A stretch of 64,000 nucleotides of DNA, taken from the NCBI GenBank assembly GCA_965218935.1, contig CBDCMH010000011.1:392060-456059 (forward strand). Reading direction: 5' to 3'. Shown here piece after piece: positions 1-8,620 of the stretch. This stretch comes from JADFOI01 sp965218935 (GTDB taxonomy: Bacteria > Acidobacteriota > UBA6911 > RPQK01 > JADFOI01). Under the pieces are notes generated by a model. It was not told where the DNA came from, did no database searches, and worked only from the letters and a program-made list of their open reading frames with translations. The position numbers were made by a program, and so were the translations under genes. How positions within the stretch are numbered: position 1 is the stretch's first letter; each line of letters starts with the position of its first letter.

Positions 1-411
1 TTCTTTGAGTAATGTGATGATTCGTTGGTCGATTCTATGTCGATATTCAAACACTTCCTGAACTCCAGGACGCGTTATAAGGCCGCGCCTGTGGCGAGAA
101 TATCTTTCGCCAGCCTGGATATAGTAGGAATTAAAGAGGTAGCTGTACTCGGGACAAACGGGTTGGTAAGCCACATCATGACTGGCCAGAACAAAGGTTT
201 CAAAAAACCAGGTAGTATGGGCTAGGTGCCACTTCGTGGGGCTTACGTCTTCCATACTTTGCACCACGTAGTCCTCGGTCGTGAGTGGCTTACACAATTT
301 TTCCGAAAAAGATCGCACTTCTTGATATTGTTCGAGAAGAGACTCACGCGTCTGGGTGGAAGTGAAGTAAAAGGAACTCTGGGGTTCTTCGGTCGACAGA
401 GTCAGATTCAT
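1..411 (-). CDS. egtB: Ergothioneine biosynthesis protein EgtB, N-terminal part (cut by window edge)
   Basis: EgtB is the non-heme iron sulfoxide synthase that joins trimethylhistidine to a thiol donor in ergothioneine synthesis. The minus strand is open from an ATG at 411 to the first base of the window (137 codons). It carries the family's DinB-like N-terminal signature: VVQSMEDVSPTKWHLAHTTW, then WFFETFVL, a YLFNSYY segment and RRGLITRPGV. The His residues of WHLAH match the iron-binding region known for the family. An AGAGG-type ribosome binding site lies just upstream of the ATG. The catalytic FGE-sulfatase-like domain would be beyond the left edge. It is divergent from the flavodoxin-like gene at 577. 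The symbol is confident; completeness cannot be judged. Confidence 0.88.
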   Translation of the reverse strand, partial: MNLTLSTEEPQSSFYFTSTQTRESLLEQYQEVRSFSEKLCKPLTTEDYVVQSMEDVSPTKWHLAHTTWFFETFVLASHDVAYQPVCPEYSYLFNSYYIQAGERYSRHRRGLITRPGVQEVFEYRHRIDQRIITLLKE

Positions 412-576
412 CGAAAATCACCTCTCGCTTGGGTCCCATCGAATGATTCGAATCATGCATCCTACCGCGGGGAGAGGGGAAAATCAACGTCAGGTGGCGC
501 TGGATCTATCAATGGATGGATGATCCGTTATCCTATACTAAGCCAAGAAATGAATGGACGAAAACAGGAGGAAGTC

Positions 577-1323
577 ATGGCATTGAACGAAAAGCAACTC
601 GAGATGTGTGAGTCGAGCCGTTGGGATTTTTCCGATCTCAACGCACTGTTTCTCAACTGTACCTTAAAGAAGACGCCCGAAGTGTCCCATACTCAAGGCC
701 TCGTCGAGATTTCCAAGGCCATCATGGAGAAAAATGGCGTTTCTGTGGAGGTTCTGCGTCCCGTTGACTCTAACATCGCCTATGGAGTCTATCCGGACAT
801 GACGGAGCAGGGGTGGGAGCAAGATGATTGGTCCCAGATCTACGAGAAGGTTAAAGTGGCAGAAATACTGGTGATCACGTCCTCCATTTGGCTGGGTGAA
901 AAGACTTCAGTATGTACGAAAACCATTGAGCGACTCTATTCGAGTTCCGGGGATCTCAACGAAAATGGACAATACGCCTACTATGGTCGTGTAGGAGGTT
1001 GTCTGATTACAGGCAACGAGGACGGAGCAAAGCACTGTGCAATGAATATTCTCTATTCCCTCCAGCATCTCGGATACGTCATCCCACCTCAAGCGGATGC
1101 CGACTGGCTAGGAGAGGCGGGACCGGGACCCTCGTATCTGGATCCCGGATCGGGAGGGCCCGAGAATGATTTCACCAATCGCAATACAACGTTCATGACC
1201 TTGAATCTGCTCCACCTTGCGCGCATGATCAAGGATGCAGGTGGGATTCCAGCACATGGCAATCAACGCTCAAAATGGGACGCGGGTTGCCGATTCGATC
1301 ACCCCAATCCCCTATATCGGTAG
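577..1323 (+). CDS. Flavodoxin/NADPH-dependent FMN reductase family protein
   Basis: A predicted soluble FMN-binding flavodoxin-fold protein of 248 residues. The start is the ATG at 577, preceded by CAGGAGGAA; the frame stays open upstream, but that stretch has no ribosome binding site and overlaps the divergent egtB promoter region. Visible family features are the N-terminal strand with LNALFLNCTLKK (flavin phosphate loop region), the VITSSIWLGEKTS segment that contacts flavin in NADPH-dependent FMN reductases, and GGCLITGNEDGAKH. The family transfers electrons from NAD(P)H to quinones, azo compounds or metals; the substrate cannot be read from sequence. It stands alone, divergent from egtB and convergent with the cyclase gene. 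Confidence 0.8.
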   Translation: MALNEKQLEMCESSRWDFSDLNALFLNCTLKKTPEVSHTQGLVEISKAIMEKNGVSVEVLRPVDSNIAYGVYPDMTEQGWEQDDWSQIYEKVKVAEILVITSSIWLGEKTSVCTKTIERLYSSSGDLNENGQYAYYGRVGGCLITGNEDGAKHCAMNILYSLQHLGYVIPPQADADWLGEAGPGPSYLDPGSGGPENDFTNRNTTFMTLNLLHLARMIKDAGGIPAHGNQRSKWDAGCRFDHPNPLYR

Positions 1324-1417
1324 GGCGGTGCCCTGGTTAGAAGACTTCTACCTTGTTCAGTGGGCCGGGGTGAGCCGGAGTGAGTCGAAGTAGAGGTGGT
1401 GCGATGCGGGTTGGCCG

Positions 1418-3802
1418 CTACTCCTCAGCGCCGGCCTGCTTGAGCAGTTGGGCGATATGGGAATGACCCTTTTGGCTGGCCACCATCAGGGCGGTGTGAT
1501 CTTGTTTGTCCTTGGCGTTGATTTTGACCCGGGCTCGGAGTAGGAGCTCGACAATTTGAGTGTGGCCCGAGCTGGCCGCCATCATCAGGGCGGTGCGTCC
1601 CTCTTTGTCCTTGGCATCGGCATCGGCTCCTGATTGCAATAAGATCACGACGGTCCGGCTATGACCGACACCGGCCGCCATCATCAGGGCGGTTTGTCCC
1701 TGATGGTCCTTGGCCCTTACATTGGCGCCTCGATCGAGCAGGACCTGCACCGTCTTCTGGTGACCTTTCGATGCAGCCATCATCAGGGGCGTCGAACGAC
1801 TCGAAGAGTCGGACCGTTCGACTCCCCCGAGGAAGCGAAGGCCTGTGCCCATTGCTCGGAATATCGAGCGGGGAAGGCTGCTGTTCCGCTGAGCGTCCAC
1901 ATCGGCGCCTCGATCGAGCAGAACCCTGGCCGTGTCTGCATGACCTTCACTGGCAGCTTCCATCAAGGCTGTCCGGCCCATGGGATCGGTGGCATGAATG
2001 TCAGCGCCAGCGTCCAGCAGGACCCGTATCGTGTCGGTGTGTCCCCGACTGGCTGCCTCCGCCAAGATGGCGATCTCATCTTCTGTCCGGGTGTTGGGGT
2101 CAGCGCCGGAGTTGATCAGGGTGTTGAGTCTCTCGGTTTGACCGTCCCTGACCACGGCCAGTAACTCGGAATGCATGTCCTGAGGAGGAACCGGCAAGGC
2201 AAGTTCTGCCTCCTCTTCCTTTGCGGCCACAGCTTTTGTGGCCTTCTCTGCTTCTATGGTCTCCTCTGCTTTTTTGGCCTCCTCCGCTTTATCGGTCGTG
2301 TCCTCAACAGCAACTCGAGGTAGAACCGGAACTCTCTGGGATGCATCAGCAGATGCTGCCTCTGTTAGCACATGGGAGGCTTGGGGCGTCAGGACAGGAG
2401 GCGGATCTTGGGTCTGTCCTTCGTCCACTGCAGACTGGGGGTCTGGGCGGCTTTCTGCCGCCTGGGATAGTGCTGAAGGCGGATCGGTCGGTGCCTGGGG
2501 CGTTGCTCCTTCTTGGACGACTACCGTTCTCTTGGGTACGGCGAGGTCTCTCCGCAGTAAAGCAACTTTCTTCAACTGATCAAGAAGCTGCACGATCCGC
2601 CGGTTGTCATCCAGCTCGTCGTACCATTCCCAAATTTCCGAGGATGCGCCTTCAACCTGTACTCGCAGGTAGGCTCGGGTTTCGTCGGAGGCTGTTTCAC
2701 GCCAGGGCGTCCTTTGCTCCCAGGCTTCGATATCCAGAAGAAGTCGGACCAGATTTTCGACCTCAGCCAAATTTAAGTCGGGATACATACCGCTGTCCAC
2801 CCCTTCTCCTTCCTGTTGGATTTGCCCCGTACCTTTAATCGTGAGTCTGGGACCATCCTGAGTGGGGTGGATTTCTTCATAACTGACTCGCAAGCTTGCC
2901 CGGTTGATCTCATCGTCCAGGAAAGCTCGCAGGCTGGAAGAAATATCCGGGACGATAGGCTCGACCGGCTCAGGGAGCTCCAGAGGGATCATGGTGGGTG
3001 TCGCCACATCATTGCCTCTTGGCCAGGTCATGACCACCAGAAAGAGCAGGAGCACCCCTAGCACGAGCTGCGATCCCGCGTGTTTACTCTTTGTCAGGGA
3101 AAAGAAGGGTCGCCGTGAGAGCGCAGGAGGATTGCTTTCCCAGGGAAGGACAATGCGGTAAATCGCCATGGGGAGGTGGATGTTCTTCAATTCACTCTTC
3201 CCCAGCCGCAAAACGGGCTCTTTAATCTTGTTTTCGATCTGACGAGCGACATCCTCAGAAATACAAATGCCTCCGGGTTCCGCCAAAGGCTCAATCTGAG
3301 ACGCGATATTCACCCCATCTCCGTAGAGGTCGTTTTCCCGATGCTCGACATCGCTCAGGTGCAATCCGATGCGAAGGTGAAACCGCTTCTCGGGTGGTGA
3401 GGAGTCATTGTGTTCAGCGATCGTGCTCTGTATCTGGACGGCGCTGCGCGCCGCCGCCAAGGCACTGGAGAATTCCACCAGAAAGGCATCGCCGATGGTC
3501 TTGATCTCCTTTCCCTCGTGATTTGCGAAAAGAGGACGCAGCATCCGCCTATGCTCTTCCAGCACCTCCAGGGCTAAAGGCTCACTCTTCTGAGTCAGAG
3601 CGCTGTAGCCAACGATGTCGGTGAACATGATGGTGGCAAGCCTGCGCTGTGGAGGATGATTAATTCTTCGCTTTTTTCGAGGCAATCCCGACCCGCCTTC
3701 TTGGTAGTGAACCACCTGCGGAACACCTGTGAAAAACCTGTGGGAAATTATACCCGAAAGAGTGGTCAGTCTCCTAGCTTTTTTCTCACCCGATGACCCC
3801 AT
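1418..3802 (-). CDS. Class III nucleotidyl cyclase - transmembrane - ankyrin repeat protein
   Basis: A 794-residue predicted signalling protein. Residues about 53-220 form a class III adenylate/guanylate cyclase domain with the two metal-binding aspartates in MFTDIVGYS (D62) and TIGDAFLVEF (D105). One hydrophobic segment near residues 244-261 (LVLGVLLLFLVVMTW) follows, then a Pro/Ala/Glu-rich linker (about 430-540), then seven ankyrin repeats to the C-terminus (units such as GRTALMMAASSGH). The cyclase has no obvious receiver or PAS input, so the ankyrin part may be the sensor or partner-binding region. No clear Shine-Dalgarno precedes the ATG at 3802, so the true start may be further in, but before residue 50. 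Whether it makes cAMP or cGMP is unknown. Confidence 0.85.
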   Translation of the reverse strand: MGSSGEKKARRLTTLSGIISHRFFTGVPQVVHYQEGGSGLPRKKRRINHPPQRRLATIMFTDIVGYSALTQKSEPLALEVLEEHRRMLRPLFANHEGKEIKTIGDAFLVEFSSALAAARSAVQIQSTIAEHNDSSPPEKRFHLRIGLHLSDVEHRENDLYGDGVNIASQIEPLAEPGGICISEDVARQIENKIKEPVLRLGKSELKNIHLPMAIYRIVLPWESNPPALSRRPFFSLTKSKHAGSQLVLGVLLLFLVVMTWPRGNDVATPTMIPLELPEPVEPIVPDISSSLRAFLDDEINRASLRVSYEEIHPTQDGPRLTIKGTGQIQQEGEGVDSGMYPDLNLAEVENLVRLLLDIEAWEQRTPWRETASDETRAYLRVQVEGASSEIWEWYDELDDNRRIVQLLDQLKKVALLRRDLAVPKRTVVVQEGATPQAPTDPPSALSQAAESRPDPQSAVDEGQTQDPPPVLTPQASHVLTEAASADASQRVPVLPRVAVEDTTDKAEEAKKAEETIEAEKATKAVAAKEEEAELALPVPPQDMHSELLAVVRDGQTERLNTLINSGADPNTRTEDEIAILAEAASRGHTDTIRVLLDAGADIHATDPMGRTALMEAASEGHADTARVLLDRGADVDAQRNSSLPRSIFRAMGTGLRFLGGVERSDSSSRSTPLMMAASKGHQKTVQVLLDRGANVRAKDHQGQTALMMAAGVGHSRTVVILLQSGADADAKDKEGRTALMMAASSGHTQIVELLLRARVKINAKDKQDHTALMVASQKGHSHIAQLLKQAGAEE

Positions 3803-3952
3803 GACGGGCTGGATGATCCGGTTTGAGGGTGTTCTCCCAGTTCAGCTCTAGCATTATCCATCGGGCCAGGCAGAACCCGAATTCGGTTGCCTTAGACCGC
3901 TGAGAACGATTGAAGCATGATCATGCCCGATGTAAGACGGAGGATATCGACC

Positions 3953-4048
3953 ATGGGCTGGATACGACACCCAATGATGCTAAACTTCATGATTTTGGTA
4001 CTGTTTTTACCTGCCAGTGACTGTTCTGTTGAGAAAGCGAATTTATGA
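3953..4048 (+). CDS. Small hydrophobic ORF translationally coupled to fprA
   Basis: A 31-residue open frame starting at ATG 3953 behind a good GGAGGA ribosome binding site (about 3939-3944). It ends in TGA 4046-4048, which overlaps the ATG of the reductase gene at 4045 (ATGA). The peptide is basic at the start and then hydrophobic (NFMILVLFLPASDC). It could be a leader peptide that couples translation, or a small membrane peptide. No homologue is recognised. The reductase start has no ribosome binding site of its own except inside this ORF, which supports coupling. Confidence 0.4.
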   Translation: MGWIRHPMMLNFMILVLFLPASDCSVEKANL

Positions 4049-5448
4049 CGGACGAGCAAGTTTACTCCCTAGGCAGTAAAGATCGTCCCCTTCGAGTGGC
4101 CATCGTTGGCTCCGGCCCTGCAGGCTTTTACGCGGCGGGCGCTCTTTTCGGGGGAAAAGACCTCAAAGTGGGGGTTGACCTGTATGACCGTCTGCCCACA
4201 CCTTATGGTCTGGTGCGCTTTGGGGTTGCCCCGGACCACCAGAAGATCAAGGCCGTCATTCGCGTGTATGAACGGATCGCGGCCAGCCAGCATCTCCGCT
4301 TCTTCGGTAACGTCAATGTGGGCCGCAACCTCTCCGTTCAGGAATTGCGAAAACACTACGACCAAATTGTTTACGCCGTCGGCTGTGAGACCGATCGGCG
4401 GCTGGGTATCCCCGGAGAGGATCTGCAAGGCAGCTACACCGCCACTGAATTCGTCGCCTGGTATAACAGCCACCCGGATTACATTGACAGATCCTTTGAC
4501 CTGTCTCATGAACGGGCAGCGGTTGTGGGAGTAGGAAACGTGGCCATGGATGTGACACGCATCCTGGCCAAGGACCACGACGCATTGGTCCAGACGGACA
4601 TCGCCGGATACACTCTGGAGGCGCTGCGAAAGGGCAAAGTGGAGGAGGTGGTTATCCTGTCCCGGCGGGGTCCTAAACAGGCAGCCTTTTCACTCAATGA
4701 GATCAGGGAGATCGGAAGTCTGAAGGGCGTGGATCTGGTCGTCGATCCCAAGGAAATGGAGCTGGATGAAGCCTCAAAAGCCTCCGGGGGGAAAGAGGGC
4801 CAGCGAAAGGTTGAGTATCTGAGGGAAAAGTCCAAAGCAGGTGAGGGAAGTCAGTCGAGAAAAGTTCGCCTGCGTTTTTGTGTTTCACCGGCAGAAATCC
4901 TGGGTGAGAGCGGTCGCGTCACAGCGGTGAAGATCGAAAAGAACGAGCTATACCCGGATGAGACGGGCTACATCCGCTCCCGTGGCACGGGGCAGTACGA
5001 GGTGCTTCCCGTTGGGCTTATTTTCCGTTCCATTGGTTACCGTGGCCTGCCCCTGCCCGGCGTGCCCTTCGATGAGAAACGCGGGATTGTCTGCAATCAA
5101 GAGGGGCGAGTGACCGATTCGGTCTCCGGCGAGATCGTCTCCAACGAGTACGCAGTCGGCTGGGCCAAGCGTGGACCCACCGGTCTCATCGGAACCAACA
5201 AGAGCGACTCGGTAGCAACGGTGGAGAAAATAATCGAGGACATCGAAGGGAAAAGCGCCAAGGTCGACCCGGAAAAGACGCCTCAAGCGGTGGACCGGAT
5301 GTTGGCGGAAAAAAAGCTCCAAGTCGTAACCTTTGAGGACTGGAAGCTCTTGGACCGGCAGGAGGTGGAAGCGGGCAAGCGGCTGGGCAAGGTTCGGGAG
5401 AAGCTCTTGACGGTGTCGGAGATGCTCAAGGTTATTGAAAAGGGCTAG
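4045..5448 (+). CDS. fprA: FprA-type NADPH:ferredoxin/adrenodoxin reductase
   Basis: A 467-residue FAD enzyme that moves electrons between NADPH and a ferredoxin. The N-terminal FAD-binding loop reads VAIVGSGPAGFYAAGAL. The family signature PTPYGLVRFGVAPDHQKIK follows, and the NADP-binding loop is VVGVGNVAMDVTRIL near residue 160. The end carries the typical GWAKRGPTGLIGTNKSDS segment. Length matches the mycobacterial FprA and mitochondrial adrenodoxin reductase family (about 450-470). The likely partner is a [2Fe-2S] or [4Fe-4S] ferredoxin; the unusual ferredoxin at 13910 is one candidate, but they are not adjacent. Translation appears coupled to the small upstream ORF. It is convergent with the short gene at 5465. 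Confidence 0.9.
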   Translation: MTDEQVYSLGSKDRPLRVAIVGSGPAGFYAAGALFGGKDLKVGVDLYDRLPTPYGLVRFGVAPDHQKIKAVIRVYERIAASQHLRFFGNVNVGRNLSVQELRKHYDQIVYAVGCETDRRLGIPGEDLQGSYTATEFVAWYNSHPDYIDRSFDLSHERAAVVGVGNVAMDVTRILAKDHDALVQTDIAGYTLEALRKGKVEEVVILSRRGPKQAAFSLNEIREIGSLKGVDLVVDPKEMELDEASKASGGKEGQRKVEYLREKSKAGEGSQSRKVRLRFCVSPAEILGESGRVTAVKIEKNELYPDETGYIRSRGTGQYEVLPVGLIFRSIGYRGLPLPGVPFDEKRGIVCNQEGRVTDSVSGEIVSNEYAVGWAKRGPTGLIGTNKSDSVATVEKIIEDIEGKSAKVDPEKTPQAVDRMLAEKKLQVVTFEDWKLLDRQEVEAGKRLGKVREKLLTVSEMLKVIEKG

Positions 5449-5464
5449 GTCGTCGGTTAGAGGG

Positions 5465-5713
5465 TCACTGAAACCGAACGATTTGCTCTCTGATGGCGGG
5501 GAGCACGAAGATCTTGGATAGATCGGTGTTGGAAAGGTTTCTGCACAAGACACGAATCTTTTCAAAGGTGGGAAGAGAACGATTCATCACCAGGATCTGT
5601 CTGTCTCCAAGACGACAGACTCCCCCCGTAAAGTCCCCTTCGTCCCACCTCAATTCAAGCCCCAGCTGGTCAACAATCTCTTCCAGCTGCGAGAGCAGCT
5701 CGGTGTTCTGCAT
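5465..5713 (-). CDS. Conserved hypothetical protein, 82 residues
   Basis: A small soluble, acidic protein with no signal or membrane segment. It contains a Gly/Cys turn (GDFTGGVCRLGDRQILVMN) that looks like a beta-hairpin of a compact domain. The ORF is full length, lies convergent to fprA with a 16-base gap, and its codon use resembles its neighbours. I recall similar short proteins of unknown function in several bacterial phyla but cannot name a family. Function is not assigned. Confidence 0.65.
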   Translation of the reverse strand: MQNTELLSQLEEIVDQLGLELRWDEGDFTGGVCRLGDRQILVMNRSLPTFEKIRVLCRNLSNTDLSKIFVLPAIREQIVRFQ

Positions 5714-5754
5714 CGTCTAAGAGTTTAGTCGGTGGGTCTGTCTGAATATGGAAT

Positions 5755-5788
5755 CGCTGCAGTAGAGAATTTATGCAGAGTCCGGGCT
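5755..5788. repeat. Right-end remnant of the TAGCCCGG MITE family
   Basis: The sequence from CGCTGCAGTAGAGAATTTAT to GTCCGGGCT matches the right end of the complete copy at 21527-21724 almost base for base. Only this end is present. The HD-GYP gene terminates inside it: its TAA at 5771-5773 and its last few codons are repeat sequence. Confidence 0.75.
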
Positions 5789-8620
5789 GGAGGTGTCTTT
5801 TCCCTCTTCTTCGGTTTCCGGCGGTTCCTGTGTCACCCTCCCCATGAGTCTTTCAGTGACCTTTCCGTCTCCCGTGGTCTCCTCGAGTTCCTGAGTCACT
5901 GACTCCATGAGGGGTTCGTTGAATATCAGAGGAGGTGCGCCGCTGTTTGTTCCCTTGACTTCCACAGGGCTGATCTTCTCCCCGAGCCTGAGATCCGGTT
6001 CGTTGGGTTTCTCCGGAATAGCCTTCTCCTCGGGTTTGAGACCTGTCGCCGTTGGCTTCACCAGACTAGCCTTCTCCTCGAGTTTGAGACCGGTCTCCCT
6101 GGGCTTCTCAGGGCTGGCCGGTTCCTTGAACTTGAGACTGGTCTCCTGGGGCTCTTCCGTGCTGACCTTCTCTTCGGGTTTGAGGTCTGTTTCCTGGGGC
6201 TTCTCGGGGTTGACCGGGTCCTTGAATTTGAGACCGCTCTCCTGGGGCTCTTCGGTGCTGGCCTTCTCCTTCAGTGTGCGGTCCACCTCCCCGTGTTTTT
6301 CCGGGCTGATGGTCTCCTTGGGTTTGAGATCCGCTTCCTTGGGCTTCTCTAGGCTGAGGATTGCCTTGGGTTCGGGATCGGTCTCCTTGAGTGTGAGGTC
6401 CACCTCTGCGGGTTCTTCCGGACTGAGGATCTCCTTGGGTTCTGTCCCCTGGGATTCGTCGACCTGTGATGTTTCGGTGACGGTCTCCTCAGATTCTTCG
6501 CTGACCTTCCCCTTCAGTGTTTCGGTGACCTTCCCCTTGAGTTTCCCCAGGACAGTCCCCTTGGGCTCTTCTTCCTTGGGCTCTCCGGTAACCTCTTCCT
6601 GGGGTTTTTCGGTGACCTCTCCCCGGGGTTCGGAGGTGGCCATCTCCTGGGGTGGTTCGGCGTCAGTCCCCTTGTCCTCGGGTGCTTCGTCCTGGGTGAG
6701 GACACTTTCTGAGGGAGGGTCACGAGTGAAAGCGCCTTCCCTCTCCATTTCCAGAAACCTCTCCACGATCTCAGGATCGAAATCGATACCGGAATGAGAT
6801 TTCAAGTATTCCCGTATTTGCATGTTGGGCAAGGCTTCCCGATAGGGGCGGTCACAGCCCATCACGTCCCATACCTCAAGAACGGAAAAGACGCGAGCCG
6901 CCAGGGGAATCTCCTTGCCCTTCAGGCCGCGCGGATAACCGGAGCCGTTCCACTTCTCATGGTGACAATAGGGAATGTTTGCAGCTGCCCGCAAATAGGG
7001 GATCTCGGACAGCAGCAAGTAGGCGTATCGGGGATGCTTTTGCACGACTTCCCACTCGTCTTCGCTGAGTGGACCGGGTTTGAGGAGAATGCTCTCGGGG
7101 ACTCCGATCTTACCGATATCGTGCAACAGTGCACCCCGACGATCGTTGATCAGATCAGGGCCCTCCATTCCCATGGCCTCTCCCAGTTTCAACGTCCACT
7201 CAGCCAACCGCTGACTGTGTCCGTGACTCAGCTGTTCCCTGAGGTCCAGGGCATACGACACCTTTTCCAAAGTGTAGTCGTAAGCGAAACTCAGCCCGGT
7301 ATTGTGATTCTGTAATCCGGCGATCAGGTCGGCGTTGTCCATGGCAACAGCGGCCTGTGAAGCCACGGCAGACAGAAGATCCAGCCAGTCCTGGTCCGGG
7401 GACAATGCGGAACGATTGAAGATCTCCAGGACACCTTTGAGCTCACCACGGGCTACCAGGGGCATGGCATAGTAGGCCACGAACTCTTCTTCAGCGAGAA
7501 GCTCAGCCCGCCTCGAAGCTTCTTCAGAATCACGCAGATCCGGAATGCGAATGAGCTCGCGTTCCAAGCCGGCCTTGCCTGCTACACCCTCACCCAGATT
7601 GATTTCGGAACGGGCGATATCAATATTGCGAAAGCCGAGCCCCGAGAAGTACTTGAGTTTATGGGTGTTGGGGTGGAACAGGAGTACGCTGGCTGCGTCT
7701 ACCTCCAGTTCCTGGGTAAGCTGTTCCAAAATAACCTTGGCCGTAACCTGGAGATCCAGACCGCTGGAGGTGGCGCTATCGATGGCGTGGAGGGCATCCA
7801 AAGTTTTCAATTGGCGCTGAATCCCCTGTTCCGCTTTCTTGCGCCGGGTGATGTCTCGGACCGTGACCGCAATACCCGAGACGGCTGGGTCTGTCAGAAA
7901 GTTTTTGGTGACCCCCTGCACAGTGACCCATGAACCTTCCATGCTCTGAAGTCGAAGCTGCATCGACGCGGTAGAATCGGGCTTTCTCTTCACCCCTTCC
8001 AGGGCCTTGCTCAAAATGAGTCCATCATCGGGGTGAACGAGTTCACGAAGATTCTTGTCCAGAAACTCCTCCGGCTTGTATCCCAGAATTTTTTCGAAGG
8101 AAGGATTTTCGAAGCGGATGACTCCATCCTTGTCGAGAATCAGGAGTGCGTCAGCAGCGTTCTCCACAAGCGAGCGAAAGTATTCGGCGCTCTGCCGATC
8201 TGCTTCTTCCCCTTCTTCATGCTCGGTGATGTCGATTCCTGCCGAGACAATACAGGCCACCTCACCCTTGTCGTCCGTCAAGGCCGTATCGGACCAGGAG
8301 ATCAATCGACGCGCGGCATCCTTGGTGATCCAATAGTCTTCGTGAGAGTGGGGAAATTGATCCACTTTGAGATCCTTGAAGATGGCTTGAGAGGACTGGG
8401 AGTCTTCCGGAGACAGCAAGAAATCCCAGGGATGTTTCTTTCTGACCTCATTGACGGAGTAACCACTCAGCTTTTCACAGGCCCCGTTAAAAAGGAGGAT
8501 GCGGCCTTCTTTGTCAAGGACCAGGAGAAGCCCGGCGGCTGCGTTGAGAACTGAAGAATAGAAATTTCTTTCTTTCTTTCTTGAGCGAGTCTTCAGTTTT
8601 TCTGGTGTGTGTAATATCAC
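5771..8620 (-). CDS. PAS-PAS-GAF-HD-GYP cyclic-di-GMP phosphodiesterase with repeat tail
   Basis: A predicted 949-residue sensor that hydrolyses cyclic-di-GMP. In order: two PAS domains (about 20-130 and 145-270), a GAF domain (about 285-430), and an HD-GYP domain with the metal pair in HDIGKIGVP (H500, D501), HHEKWNGSGYP (about 553-563) and the DRPYR segment. The C-terminal 300 residues are low-complexity, rich in Lys, Glu, Pro and Thr, with eight 16-residue tandem repeats. The frame opens at a GTG inside the 3' end of the receiver-PAS gene, without a convincing ribosome binding site. Its first residues are out-of-frame sequence, and the natural protein probably begins in the upstream gene (see the repeat at 8565). 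Its stop lies in a MITE remnant. Confidence 0.85.
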   Translation of the reverse strand: MILHTPEKLKTRSRKKERNFYSSVLNAAAGLLLVLDKEGRILLFNGACEKLSGYSVNEVRKKHPWDFLLSPEDSQSSQAIFKDLKVDQFPHSHEDYWITKDAARRLISWSDTALTDDKGEVACIVSAGIDITEHEEGEEADRQSAEYFRSLVENAADALLILDKDGVIRFENPSFEKILGYKPEEFLDKNLRELVHPDDGLILSKALEGVKRKPDSTASMQLRLQSMEGSWVTVQGVTKNFLTDPAVSGIAVTVRDITRRKKAEQGIQRQLKTLDALHAIDSATSSGLDLQVTAKVILEQLTQELEVDAASVLLFHPNTHKLKYFSGLGFRNIDIARSEINLGEGVAGKAGLERELIRIPDLRDSEEASRRAELLAEEEFVAYYAMPLVARGELKGVLEIFNRSALSPDQDWLDLLSAVASQAAVAMDNADLIAGLQNHNTGLSFAYDYTLEKVSYALDLREQLSHGHSQRLAEWTLKLGEAMGMEGPDLINDRRGALLHDIGKIGVPESILLKPGPLSEDEWEVVQKHPRYAYLLLSEIPYLRAAANIPYCHHEKWNGSGYPRGLKGKEIPLAARVFSVLEVWDVMGCDRPYREALPNMQIREYLKSHSGIDFDPEIVERFLEMEREGAFTRDPPSESVLTQDEAPEDKGTDAEPPQEMATSEPRGEVTEKPQEEVTGEPKEEEPKGTVLGKLKGKVTETLKGKVSEESEETVTETSQVDESQGTEPKEILSPEEPAEVDLTLKETDPEPKAILSLEKPKEADLKPKETISPEKHGEVDRTLKEKASTEEPQESGLKFKDPVNPEKPQETDLKPEEKVSTEEPQETSLKFKEPASPEKPRETGLKLEEKASLVKPTATGLKPEEKAIPEKPNEPDLRLGEKISPVEVKGTNSGAPPLIFNEPLMESVTQELEETTGDGKVTERLMGRVTQEPPETEEEGKDTSSPDSA
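5972..6355 (-). repeat. Eight tandem 48-bp units encoding 16-residue repeats
   Basis: Exactly eight in-frame units of 48 bases, encoding variants of SPEKPRETGLKLEEKA. A ninth, degenerate unit lies upstream. Units alternate in type (STEEPQE...LKFK versus PEKP...LKPEEK), which points to duplication of a two-unit block. They form the acidic/basic tail of the HD-GYP protein. Confidence 0.9.

Noticed and set aside
2221..2838. Plus-strand frames over the cyclase-ankyrin gene
   Set aside because: Antisense shadows of the Pro/Ala/Glu linker; no ribosome binding site and no family match.
5907..6797. Plus-strand 296-codon frame rich in Ser, Leu and Gly
   Set aside because: Complement of the 48-bp repeat array of the HD-GYP gene; the repeats make both strands open.
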